Assembly: GCF_000003815.2 (NCBI RefSeq)
Contig: NC_049986.1
Coordinates: forward strand, 18,409,049 to 18,473,048
DNA: 64,000 nt
From: Branchiostoma floridae
Lineage: Eukaryota > Chordata > Leptocardii > Amphioxiformes > Branchiostomatidae
Direction of reading: 5' to 3'
Positions 20,801 through 32,100 of this stretch are shown here, piece by piece; within the stretch, counting starts at the first letter, position 1, and every line of letters begins with the position of its first letter. The notes under the pieces are model-generated. The model had not been told where the DNA came from, did not search any database, and was given only the letters and a program-made list of their open reading frames with translations. The position numbers were made by a program, and so were the translations under genes.

Positions 20801-22844
20801 CGTTAATACATTCTGACACTAGCAGCTGTTTAACTGTTTGTTTTGTTAATTTCCTGACAATTTTTTTAAATTTTTTTGTCAAGACAATTGAAAAGATAAG
20901 ATGTGATAGTGGTATCACTTAATGATTAAAAGTTACAATTATATCGCCAATAAGGTTTCATTCTTAGGCCACATCAATTCAATTTCTTGGTTCACAGATT
21001 CACTCGCTCCTATTTTTTGGAAAAAAAAATAAAAATAAAAATTACCACTCAGCAAGTTTTCACCATTAATGAAACCTTTCATCAACTTTCAGATGTAGCA
21101 AATTGGCCTTTATATCATAAGCTCCTTAATGTGTGGGTACAGGTGCTGTTTGCACAATAATAGTGTTTTTGTACTTTTTTCAAGTTGAAAACTTTTTTTC
21201 TTTATGTTTTGGATTAGCCGTTACCTATACCCCAACCATTTTACAATGTTCATTTTTATTTTTATTTCGCCCTTTCGCTCCGTGTGGCCTTATATCAGGA
21301 AAAAAAACTACATACCTTGTCATTGCATCCACTGCTCCGGCCGGGATCAGGTCTTTGATCTTGTTCTTGGTTTGCTCCTCCACCCACTGGTTGATGGTTC
21401 CTCGAACCTGCTCAGCTGCGCCCTGCAAAATGTAAGTGGATTTTGATAAGGTGAAGATACTATGGTGTTTGCAGTGTGGGCTTTGAGACGAGCTATAAAT
21501 TAATTCCTGATAGAGAGAACTTGTTTTACACAGGTGACAAAAAAATCATTGAATTTTCTTTTGGAGGTAACAGTCATTCTATAATTATCTGTATCTATAT
21601 AGCCGAACACACCAGCTTCGCAGGCACGCAGTGCGGCAGCAGCTGGATATATTACACCGAAGGACCCAACAACATTACTGGACATTTGGAGGGATAAATC
21701 TGACCTTGAAGTCCACAGCAGCCAGCTCTGCCCCGTAATTCTTGTTGGTGGCATCCAGGAAGTCCTGTAGGAAACTGTAGGTCTGCTCCCCGTACAGGCG
21801 GTTTGCAGTCTGCAGGGTGTACTTGTCACTGTGGGCAAATATCACGTGTCATTCTACAACATACACATGACACTAGTTCGCTTATATATGTTGTCTTGAA
21901 ATATAGGGTGCTACAAGTTGAGCTACAGGGACATCCAAATTTGTATGTTAGAACACATGAATTCAATAGCATATATGAATACAGTACTAGTAGAAGGCAG
22001 TCAATTGCACAACAGATTACAACAGATTACTGCACACTGTTAATTTCACGGAATCTGCAAATCCCAAACCGGTTCGGCCCTTCGCATTATCACACCCAGG
22101 GATAAACAAGTCCACTAGCCCGATTGTCCCGGGCAAGTAAAAGTGCTGTTCGGGCAAGCAGAATTGCTTCCCCACTTGCCCAACGGGCAAGTAAGAATTT
22201 CCAGATTTGACCCGCTCAAATTACCACTGAGTGTGACAGCACATGGGGCTGAATGCCGGCCTATATTGACCATGTCATTTTTAAGCCAGTAGAGACATCG
22301 AGTTTGTTGTTGTTGCTGTCCTCGTTTAACGTCTATTATTTTGCAAGACGTGGTTTCTTAACAAAAGTGAAAATTTATGAAAGTGAAAACACATAGAAAA
22401 ATGTCATTTAAATTTCGGGCATTAGTGACAATTTGGTTCGGGCAAGTAAATTTTTAATGTACTTGCCCGATAGGACAAGTGAATTTTTGAAAACTTGTCT
22501 AACCCTGCACACCACCTTGATAATTGTACAAAATATGCTGGCAAATAAGGTGTGCAATCAAGCGACTTCTACTGTACTTCTAAAGGCCATTACTTAAAGC
22601 CAACCTTGCATACAGCTGCTGGTGCAGTTTGGAGAACGTGCCGTGCAGGGTGTCGTTAGGCATGTCCCTGGAAACACAGCGTCCCCTTCATAGCGCCCTC
22701 CGTGCTGCCGCGAGCGCCGAGGGACGTCATGGCCAGCGCCACGGAGATGCTGTACGGCGAGAAGAACACGTTTCCGCTGGTTCCGCACAGCTCGCGGTAC
22801 AGGTTCAGCGCAAACTCCGTGTTCGCTGCACTTAGCTTGTCCAT
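17813..22844 (-). CDS. Serpin, constant region (seven exons), one apparent frameshift
   Basis: Exons in order: 22844-22605, 21828-21705, 21422-21316, 20283-20175, 19705-19582, 18967-18839 and 17968-17813. All have GT-AG borders and matching phases. They encode about 330 residues, and with one cassette the protein is about 375, normal for a serpin. Hallmarks are the start [16 protein letters not shown], the block [28 protein letters not shown], the breach motif [48 protein letters not shown] and the hinge [11 protein letters not shown], which ends exactly at the last donor (17812-17811). The short Ala-rich hinge predicts an inhibitory serpin. There is no signal peptide and no KDEL end, so it is probably nucleocytoplasmic, like clade B. 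The start codon lies one base after an acceptor, implying a 5' noncoding exon. One extra base near 22666-22668 (C-run) breaks the first exon between FQ and [10 protein letters not shown]; it could be an assembly error or a real lesion. Confidence 0.9.
18106..18530. repeat. Minisatellite, unit about 35-40 bp
   Basis: About ten imperfect units built on GGACAGGCCCTGTTTCTGAG plus a TGTTA-TAGCACCA spacer. It lies in the intron between serpin exons 6 and 7. Confidence 0.9.
19176..19500. mobile_element. Non-autonomous hAT-type element, 325 bp
   Basis: The ends CAGGGTTTTAGCCAG and, inverted, CAGGGGTCTAGCCAG are flanked by a perfect 8-bp duplication CAGTGGTT (19168-19175 and 19501-19508). An 8-bp duplication and CAGGG ends are typical of the hAT superfamily. 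It lies in the serpin intron between exons 5 and 6 and has no coding capacity. Confidence 0.85.
20366..20810. repeat. MITE-like inverted-repeat element, two nested or tandem copies
   Basis: The left end CACCTTTATCCGAAGATAAC and the inverted right end (GGTTACCCTACGGATAAAGG) bracket a region that contains a second left-end-like block near 20597. Same family as 2831-2990 and 23070-23265. It lies in the serpin intron between exons 3 and 4. Confidence 0.65.
22097..22507. mobile_element. Non-autonomous TIR element, about 411 bp
   Basis: The ends CAGGGATAAACAAGT and, inverted, CAGGGTTAGACAAGT are flanked on both sides by CACACC (22091-22096 and 22508-22513). The interior repeats GGGCAAGTAA-type motifs several times in both orientations. 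The ends look hAT-like, but only 6 bp of the expected 8-bp duplication match. It lies in the serpin intron between exons 1 and 2. Confidence 0.65.
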
Positions 22845-24662
22845 CCTGAAAAGAAACAAATCCATATTCATCATTTTAAATCCTCAGTAGGACCTTAAAG
22901 ACAAGGAAGAGGGTAGAAACTGGGAACTGTCACCTGAAGCCCAGCAGCATTAATTCATCAATATATAAAAAAAGATCACTGAAATCAAACAGGTTATGAG
23001 GATCCCTTTGCTTTCCTACATGGGAAAAAGAGTTAGACCTACTATAATCATAGTGGATATCTAACGCTTAGGTTCACCTTTATCCGCAGGTATCCATTGT
23101 ATTCATAAAATCTGAGTATCTAGGGCTATCAAGTAAAAAAACTGCAATATTTTGGAAATATTGTGACTTGAAACCACCATGTATTGAATCCAGTGTTTTT
23201 TTTTAAAACAACAGATATAGGTTACCATGCAAATAATGGTGAACTAGCATAATTGATTACACCTTTAACCCTGATGGTTCAATCTTTCCAACCTCAGCAT
23301 TCCAAGTAGCATTCCAATAACCAGCCACCACTGCATGCATACCTGCAAAGCTATCAACTGTGTAATGTTACAATTAAGATATGCAACTCAGAAGAAAGCT
23401 TTAGTGTAGTAGAGTCATAGCAATTAAAGCAAATGAAGCATGACCTTTTAATATTGAATATCAGACAGGTGGTTGCTTGGGACCTGGGTATCTACAATGT
23501 AAGTGCAGAAAGGAAGGAAAGGGTTTGAACTTAAAGATGATTTAGACCTGATAGGACCGGCCCCTCCCTTGGCTTGCTGGACTTGCTGTTCCATGGTGAA
23601 TTATGTGAACCACAGTTATAACTCGCTGCTTTCCTAGTCATAACAAGTAAAAAAGACAAACTAGGTAAAGGTAGTCTCATAGCCTTTTTGAGGTCGTAGG
23701 TGTAGTAAGTTAATATTTATCCACTGTGTCTACGGCTAATAATATTCTAGTGTAATTCCTAATGTGAGGCAGCAAGGGAAGTTTCATGAAAGCAGATGTG
23801 ACGTAACTAAAAAGTGTAACAGTACAGATTTTGTCCCTCTGCTTTTCTGAACGCCCGTTTCTTTCTGTTAATTATTAGCTACCTGCATGATCAAATTGAC
23901 TGATAGTGTTACCGTCGATGCTTGTATTCGCGTTACACATTTTCAGACTACCATATGGGATCATCGTGACTTTATTGCAGCCTTAATGGCCTTTCATGTT
24001 CAATATTTTTGTTGCTTTGCTGGGTTGGCTTACAAATTTAAGTTTGGGCAAATAAGATTACTGTATGTGAGTGATGGGTTGGAAACAGTGCAAATCAGGC
24101 AATTGAGACGAACTAAAAATTTTCAACAAAAAAAACATAGAAACCGCCATGGAGCCATCCAGAAGGTGACCAGCACATGAGACATAAGCACAAGTTCCTC
24201 TTTTTAAGTGTAAAACCATACAGTCTGGTTCCTCATACATGTATTACTTTTAAACTGTAAACATTTAAGGTTTAAGGATGCCAGCAAGGTATTTTATTTC
24301 TTTGCAGGATCTGGAGTCAGTCAGTAACACCCTGGTTGAATACACATCAATCTGCAGTCATGTGATGGCAATAAATTGGACATAACTGACGTTAGACTGC
24401 GTGTGGGGGGAGGGGTGCTGAAATGATCAAGCTGATTACAGTTCAAGCATTCAGGTCCTAGTCGTCCTAGAGACAGTTGTGATGTCTGTCAGAACTCTAT
24501 AAATAAGAGTCTAGATAACATTCAATGCGCTTCACTGCAGTCTGGGTGCAGTCTGGGGTGGGGCAAAATTGGTTCACTGCCAGGGATCTATGACAATGGC
24601 TGACTGGGGGAAAAATTCTAAAGTTATGGAGTCTCTACCCGTTGCTTGAGTCTCTATAGTCA
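22845..24662. other. Upstream flank of the serpin gene
   Basis: This should contain the serpin 5' noncoding exon(s) and promoter, but I cannot place them by eye. A copy of the MITE-like family with ACCTTTATCCG ends is at 23070-23265. Part of a SINE-type repeat (TTATCCACTGTGTCTACGG) is near 23690-23740. No coding exon is recognised. Confidence 0.4.
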
Positions 24663-24813
24663 CCAAGCAGACCCTACGGTGCCTTAGAGATAGTATCAAA
24701 GCTGGCCAAGGAGTGTAGCCTGCCAAAGGGTCGTTAGTCAAACGGGCACCTCCGGGTGTCGCTATACTTACCAGCTTTGATACTATCTCTAAGGCACCGT
24801 AGGGTCTGCTTGG
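24663..24813. repeat. Palindromic MITE with 43-bp arms
   Basis: The left arm (24663-24705, CCAAGCAGACCCTACGGTGC...) is the exact inverse of the right arm (24771-24813), around a 65-bp loop. A related copy lies at 28582-28701. The scaffold breaks 23 bp further on, perhaps because of this hairpin. Confidence 0.85.
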
Positions 24814-24835
24814 AGACTAGAGTCTCTACCCGCTT

Positions 24836-25025
24836 NNNNNNNNNNNNNNNNNNNNNNNNNNNNNNNNNNNNNNNNNNNNNNNNNNNNNNNNNNNNNNNNN
24901 NNNNNNNNNNNNNNNNNNNNNNNNNNNNNNNNNNNNNNNNNNNNNNNNNNNNNNNNNNNNNNNNNNNNNNNNNNNNNNNNNNNNNNNNNNNNNNNNNNNN
25001 NNNNNNNNNNNNNNNNNNNNNNNNN
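24836..25025. other. Assembly gap (N run)
   Basis: 190 undetermined bases next to a strong palindrome. Confidence 1.
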
Positions 25026-25322
25026 GCGCAGTGACATGCAGAACAGAAATATTTGGGTAACCAGGTTCCAGCTGATTGACAACGCCTCTTTGCGACTATA
25101 TACAAAACTGCAACAAAGACAGTGAAGACGTTGGTATCGAGTATTAGCTTTAGATGAATCTTTAATAGTTCCCCCTGTTGCAACTTATGATAAGTATAAG
25201 ATCGTTAGCAGGCTTACAAGATCTTAAGTTCTTCTTTCTTCTTTTCTACTGCTCAGCCCCCTTGACGGGGATTAATAGCAGTGCGCATGCTTTGTTAAGT
25301 TCATCGTCTGATTTTCGCCTTA

Positions 25323-26187
25323 GGCCACGTTGATTTGATTATATGGATGACATCCGCGCTCGCACCAATTTTCGGCCATTTCCAAAAAAAAAAAAAAGTT
25401 TTCGACCACACAATAAATTGTGCAAAGCAGCTGTAAAATGAGCACAAATATTCCGTAGATTGAAAAAAAAGTATCAGAAAACAGATACCTAATGCCACAG
25501 AATGCCAAAATGAATCTAAAGTCAAAGAATAAGATGTGAAAGGACAGACAGAAAAAAAATCTATTGTTGGTTGGGGGAGGTACCAGTACAGAAAATTCAG
25601 GTCCAGAGGATCATTTCCAGGTCCGGACATGAACCTGGACCTGATTGTCTGTGGAAACTTGAGAACTGGCAATACTCAAAACAATGGTAATTGGTCAATT
25701 TTGCTACAAAGGAATCTGTTTGGTGTATTATTGGACTCCCACTGCATTTTAAAACCCTATCTCCATGTAATAAAGGCTAACTGTCTCTGTACCTTTGACT
25801 GTAGAAACTTGGTGCAATTGACTATAAACTCTACTTGACTTCGCTCTTGTTGTCTTCTTGGCCCCCCGGTTAGACCCCAAATCGCTGCCGACATAGTTTG
25901 TAATTGGCGAAACCTGTTCCTCTGGGTTTTTTTTCAGGTCTGTTTTTTTTTCGGATTGGTCCAAGAAGAAAAAAATGTTTTGCACCCATATGATGTACTG
26001 GTCACTACACCTAACTGTTGGTATACCATACTATGTGTGTTTAATCCTATGTTCAACCTTCCTGGCCACTTTGATTTCATACTGAAGGCAACTTTTTTTT
26101 TTTGCCAAACTTTTTTTTTATTCGCTCGCTCGCATCAGTTTTGGAGTTCCCGGAGGATGTCATCCATATAATCAAATCAACATGGCC
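25323..26187. mobile_element. TIR element, 865 bp, TTA duplication (Harbinger-like)
   Basis: The ends GGCCACGTTGATTTGATTAT and, inverted, GGCCATGTTGATTTGATTAT extend for about 33 bp with one mismatch and are flanked by TTA (25320-25322 and 26188-26190). A 3-bp TTA target fits the PIF/Harbinger group. No transposase is seen. Near 25575-25640 the interior carries a piece related to the 33646-34055 element (TACCAGTACAGAAAATTCAG). Sister copies are at 40687-41208 and about 59097-60870. Confidence 0.8.
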
Positions 26188-26199
26188 TTATTCCAGCTA

Positions 26200-26570
26200 A
26201 GGTCTAGTCTTTTATTGCCTTTGCCAAGAAGATTGTTTTTCGTTGACGTTTGTCTGTGTGTGCTTGTCTGTAGACAGCATAACTCGAGAAGCTATGGATG
26301 GATCCTTGTGATATTTTGTAGGTGGGTAGGGGTTGGAATAATGAAGGTCAAGTTCGATAATGGATCCCTAGCGGCTTTCTAAGGTACCGCAGCAGAAATT
26401 CCGGGTTTGCTATCTCGTGTCCTTGACATGCTATGGTCGTAATTTTATAGCGATATTCAGTGGTAACGTTGTAACGTAATACATGTAGCTCTTGGGCAGA
26501 CAGTGAGTGGTGTAAGTTTGGGACCCCTAGCGGCTATTTTGAGCTGCAGGGGCGGTTTGTATTTTAGGCT
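26200..26570. repeat. Dispersed repeat block, related to 59570-60640
   Basis: Contains, in order, AACTCGAGAAGC, a GTAGGTGGGTAGGGGTTGG box, AAGGTCAAGTTCGATAATGG and CTAGCGGCTTTCTAAGGTAC. The same boxes occur in the same order, several times and on the other strand, at 59.6-60.6 kb. It is noncoding as far as I can see. Confidence 0.65.
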
Positions 26571-26799
26571 TTGAAGGAGAATAACTCAATTGGGGGTTAA
26601 CGGATCGTAATGATTTTTGGTATTTTTGAATAATAGTTAAAGTAGTAACTCTTCTCCATGTACCATATAGGGTAGCTACATGTACATTTGTGTACCTCAC
26701 CTCAACTCACCCCGTTTCACCTTACCTCACCTATTCCTCCATCTTTATAGCTACATGTACGTACAAATGAAGGCACCGACAAAAAGAATCGGGAAATTG

Positions 26800-26990
26800 G
26801 CCAGGGGAGCCAGTTCACGCTACGCGGCCGGCCAACTCTTCTGAGCAAATCTCCCCTTGCATATTATTCTCCTTATAACAGTCAGCGTAGTACATGGCTA
26901 CGCTGTCGGCCAACTCCCCTGGTAGCAAAACTACTCCAATGCATGGCAAATTATTCTCCCTATAACAGCCAGCGTAGTCAGTCTGGTGTA
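26800..26990. repeat. Imperfect direct repeat
   Basis: Two copies of a segment running from GGCCAACTC...GCA through ATTATTCTCC.TATAACAG to CAGCGTAGT, starting near 26829 and 26908. No function recognised. Confidence 0.55.
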
Positions 26991-28520
26991 ATCCTCTCCT
27001 CCTCCAACTACTTGACGGTCGTAAAAGAGGGACTCCGACAGATGCGTTTCTGGCGTGAGTCCAAACAATCTGAACACAAGGAGAAGCGCTTGCGGCTTGA
27101 TGCTATTTTCTCCAGGGAGCCGTACCACGGATTGGCGAAACACTCCGATTTGTTTAACGGCCTTAATTTGGTATCAGTGATGCATTCGTAATGCTATGAA
27201 TGTTGACATATATCTTTTACTTCCTTGTACTGGAGCAAAGCTGTTCAATGTAATTTTACCGTGGAGGTGCATCAAGCAGCAAATGCCTCAACCTAAAAAG
27301 CCCTCAAGTATTGTAAAACGAATGTGTTACGACTTTTTTCACGCACAGAAACAGATTTGATTCCTTGCCCAAGTTGGTTCAATTATTCTTAGCTTTTCCA
27401 GTCCCTAATTGATTTGGACACCAGTGCATGTCAGTACTGTTTGCCTGTCACGAAAGACTGTACATTTGCCTCAAGTAGTCGTCGCTTTAATAGCTTAAAG
27501 CTAGGTAGAAGAGTGATGCACCAAACCAGAGGAAAGCTCATCAAAAGGGACGGAGCTGATGTCTGAGAACGTGTGAGGAGAGTTCTGAGTCCCAGGGATG
27601 GCATGTTTGCCTGTCACGAAAGACTGTACATTTACTTCAAGTAATCGTCGCTTAGCTTATTGCTCGCTAGACGAGCGACGTGCCTTTAGCAGCAGAGGAC
27701 ATCCCATCTAAAAGGACGGATGTGAAGTCTGAATTGAAACTCAAAGCGTGAGGAGAGAGTGTCAGTCCGGGAGGATGACCCTACAGTTGGCCACCTTCCC
27801 GTCAGTCGCGGCGTTGAGTCACGAGAGGGTAGATGTTATCGCCGCGATCTCAGCCTCCGAGAGCCGGAACTCCAGTGAGTTGATGCACGTTCTGATAACA
27901 TTGTGTAACTGTGGGGTTAAAGTGCCCCCAAATTACTAAGCTAACGTATCCGGGCCTTTTATAGTGTTGGGTTAGTAAGCTGGCGGGCCCGGGTTCGAAT
28001 CCCAGGAGCCAGGGCGGACTGTTTCTACTCGTCTCCTCTACAGCTCAGGACCTACAAATCCAACACCATGACAGGTGTTAGACCAAAAGGCCCGGACCCA
28101 TTGGCCTAGTCAGTTGGTGGAGCTTGAATCCCACTGTTGCAATCGTCTTGATTTCTGGGGTATGTTATATTTTGTCAACAATGCAAGCCGTGAAAACGGT
28201 GATATTTTTTCAGCACAATGCTGGAATGATGTAAGATATTAAAGTTAGAAGTAAAACTTGCAATATAAGGTATGAAACGATTATTTTTTCGACACAATAG
28301 AAGATAAAAATGAAATTCATAGCGCAATGCAAGATAGGAAAATCTTGAAATTCATAGCACAATATAATAAAACTGTGAAATGTATAGCAAATACAATAAA
28401 ATCGTGAAATCTATAGCAAGATACCATAAAACTGTGCAATTTATAGCACAATAGTTGGTAGGAAAACGGTGAAGTTTATAGCGCAATATAAGATATAAAA
28501 ACGGAATTTATAGCACAATT
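26991..28520. repeat. Gene-free stretch with direct and tandem repeats
   Basis: Two copies of a 55-bp segment beginning GTTTGCCTGTCACGAAAGAC lie at about 27439 and 27606. B-box-like sequence (GGTTCGAATCCC) near 27991 and an A-box-like TGGCCTAGTCAGTTGG near 28102 look like tRNA-type SINE debris. From 28180 to 28515 a degenerate unit of about 33 bp built on AAAACTGTGAAATTTATAGC is repeated about nine times. No gene is supported. Confidence 0.55.
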
Positions 28521-28581
28521 ACCTTCGGTTGTCTTTCGCTGCCCAAGATGAGTATTTGTGTTCTCTTCGCTGCTAAGTAAT

Positions 28582-28701
28582 CTCGAACCAGATCCACGGT
28601 GCGTAATGTATAGTATCAAACTTCCCGTTTGACTCCCTTGGCCGGCCACACTCCTTGGCCAGCTTTGATACTATCTTATGGCACCGTAGGATCTGCTTGG
28701 A
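28582..28701. repeat. Palindromic MITE, second copy
   Basis: The arms AGATCCACGGTGCGTAATG... and, inverted, AGATCCTACGGTGCCATAAG... share ATAGTATCAAA with the 24663-24813 element; this copy is more diverged. Confidence 0.7.
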
Positions 28702-29147
28702 GATTAAGTGACACCGGCCTCCTGTTGAAAGGAAGGAAGGGATTTCCAGAGTAGCCAACCATAGTTTTACCCCTAATACCCACTAATTAGTAACTCCGAA
28801 AGTCGTTTTTCTGGTCAAACCACCACTGGTCCGTATCCTGGCTTCAACTATCTACTAACAGGGGGGAAACGAAATGGCAGAAATTTAAAAAAATGAAATC
28901 CTCATTGATCATTTGCTTGAGACATCAACATCCATGTGAATATACTAGAGAAGAAGACAGGCATCTGTTTGGCAAAGTTGTCCACCGGAAGTGAACGTTT
29001 TTTTTATACCTGAGTAAAAAAATGTGACCAACCTGAAGTGAAATGCCCTCGCCTTTTGTCCAGCGAGTGTGCACTAATCTAAAGGAAAAACGTGTGGTTA
29101 GCTGAAGAGTTGCAGCCAAAGAGAAAAACAACAGCACATTTTAAAAG

Positions 29148-32100
29148 ATGCTGCGTTCAGCGGCGATCGGGACTGCGGGAAACATTGGCATGAACAATGT
29201 GAACGACCTGTCCAGGTTTGCACGGGCCGTGGAACAGGGGAAGGACAACTATGAGGAAAAGTCATCGATAGGTAGGCACCTTTTGAAATGTCGTCTGATT
29301 ATGACGTAATGAGCCATACAGCACCTGTTATGGGTAACGTCTTGTTGGAAATGAAAGTGTGACATGCAACGATATTTGCTGACGAATTTTAGATGCAAAT
29401 GTATCATAAGTTAACAGAAACTATACCAGAATAGACACTTTATACATGTGGTGTTGTTCCAGGAGAATCCACCAGGTTCCAACATTGTTTCAACGACACT
29501 AAACATGTTTTCCTGTTTATTCAAAGTATCATACGGTCAGATAGATTTCTTTTGTGTATTTTGTCTTAATTAGCCTTCTTCAAGAACAATTTTGGGCAAC
29601 TTGACCCATTCGCAATGATCTACAACACACCACATGTTTGTGAGTAGAATGATTGATTTTAAACAGCATCCGCCTCAAGCGTTAAATGCAAAAAAAGCTA
29701 CACTAAGCGTGAACGTTTTGTAGCATGCAAAGTGATGCAAACAAGTCATGACTTTTGTAAAGAAAAAAGCAAAAGTGGTCTGTAAACGTCAACTAAAAGT
29801 TGATCTAGGATAGTCCTATTGTTGTTTCCGGTAAACAGACCAGTACTTAGTTGGCCTCCTTCGTGGTCTTCTCGTGCGTGGCGCTAGCGCTGTCGGTTAC
29901 TAAGAATTGTTGGGGAGAGCGCTTCGGGCACAGACAGTGACAGTCTTCATGGCAGATGTAAAAACCTGGCCCATATGTTGAAAATCGCGTATCAGCGTTC
30001 CTTCCAACAATAAATATAATCACTAACACACGTGTAAGGCCGCAATGGAGGCTATAGTTCAGTACAGTACATTCCTGATGTCCTTCTCATGCATGGCTTG
30101 TCAAACTAACAACGACCTCGTAACACATCTGAAAACAGGTCAAACTACTTTCGATGAATAGATGCGCCATCAAAATGTTTCGTTGTCACAATGGCGATTT
30201 CATACATCATTGGGAAGACCTTATATATCTTGTCAAGTGCATTGCCGCCACTTGGGATTGTTTTTCCACGGGTCATGGATCCCCAATAGATCTAAATACC
30301 GTCACGTAAAGAATTTTATTTATCTGGGCCGGGGCTCTTGCTCCCTGAGGCAAGAATCCCGGCCCTACACGATATTTTTTGTGGTAGGATTTTTGTACTG
30401 AGGTAATGACAGAAGCGACAGTGTTGACAAGGACCTTCTTTTGTACTGAGGTGTTCAAACAAGCGACTGTACATGTCGACAGTAATTTTCTTTGAGTAAA
30501 AATAATAGGAAAAGGACAGTGTATCAGTGCACTCAAGTTTTACAACATATATCAACAATGCCACCGGCTTAATATTTGACGTTTGACATAATTGAGACCA
30601 GGCAAAATAACAAACAAATGCCAGTGACAATTAAAATTAAGTATGTTCTAGGAAAAGGTTAGATATAGGAGCATAAATACGAATGAAGGTTTGCGACGAA
30701 TATCCCTTCACCAATATATATAAAACAGAAGGACTATACTCTATAGATATACATGTACATATTCAGCACGTATTTATCATAATTGCAGAGCTAGAAATGC
30801 ATAAACAAACTCAATTCCACAGTACCAAAAACCTCTAGGAGTTCGGTGTAGTAGTGATACCTCTGGGAGTTTGGAGACTTTTATTCCTGCAACACTTAAT
30901 TTAATCGAAGTTGACAGTTCAGCTGCCTGACAAATAAATCTGTGTCTAAATCGAGGTCATGCGTGCTCGTGGCGTGACGAAACATGTAAATACCGGTGTT
31001 GTACCGGCTCTGTGGATCAATATAACTGACAAATAGGAAGATTACAAATTGACAACAGAGGGACTTAGGTCAGCGGGGATTGCACAGATCAAATGACGAT
31101 ACCCTTTGTTACTTATGTTAGTCACACATGACCGTCTTCGGGCGTATTGTTGTGATATTAATTTGAGGGATGATTGTCAAGTGAATAAACACAATAACAC
31201 TACTTGCCATGCCCAAAACTTTATTTTTGTTTTTCCAAAAAGAAGCTACCTGGCATTTACACATTTTATTCACTACATCAAAAGACAAGAATGGGTAGAA
31301 CACATTGTTGTAGCCAGGGAAAATGAGATATCTTTTAAGATATCTTTTAAGATATCTTTTAAGATATCTCATAAAAAGAACTGGAAGTCATTTCCTTTGA
31401 TTTGAATGATTTTCGTTCTTTCTTGTTTGGTATTCTCAGTGCTACAGCATAATGTATATTTTATTTGTTTCTGATTAAGATTATTTTCTCATTGTTGTCA
31501 CTTCTACATAGCGAACTTTGATGCACATGATTCTTATTCAGTTTCTTTTCCACTTATATGAGTTTATATATTGATCAGATCCGTGGTATATTCCTTATGA
31601 TTAGCATGGTATGTTATTTTGTCCTTCTCGTGTCGTTGTAGCTGTTATCTATGTGAGAATGGAAAAAATAGATAAATTGATTGATTGATTCTAGCCCAAC
31701 GCAAGCTGTCCAGGTTGAGGAATTATAGCGTGATCAGCGATGGGAGTGCGGGTGCCGACTCCGATGATGAGGACGGTCGTGGCGGTGTGGGGATAACTTC
31801 CCTGCTGGGTAGAGTCGTCACGGAAGGTTTGTTTGTTTGTTTGTCTAGCTGTACAGATTTATCTGGTCCACTTATGGACCCATACTCTTATCGATAAGTT
31901 TGGTGGGCTCTTTTACGTGCTTGAGGTGTGGACCGGCGCCATTCAACGTCCTATCTGACGTCCCTAACCTTAGCTTACCTGACAAAGTTTCGGTGGTCAC
32001 GTGACCTTCCTCAGCTCCGGTTATGAACAGAGGGGGAATACAAACTGAATTACGTTTGGGACGGCATTTTCACTGCTGCAGCGCCACCTACATCGGCTAT

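Noticed and set aside
27980-28010. tRNA gene suggested by GGTTCGAATCCC
   Set aside because: There is no matching D-arm or acceptor stem at the right distance; probably SINE debris.
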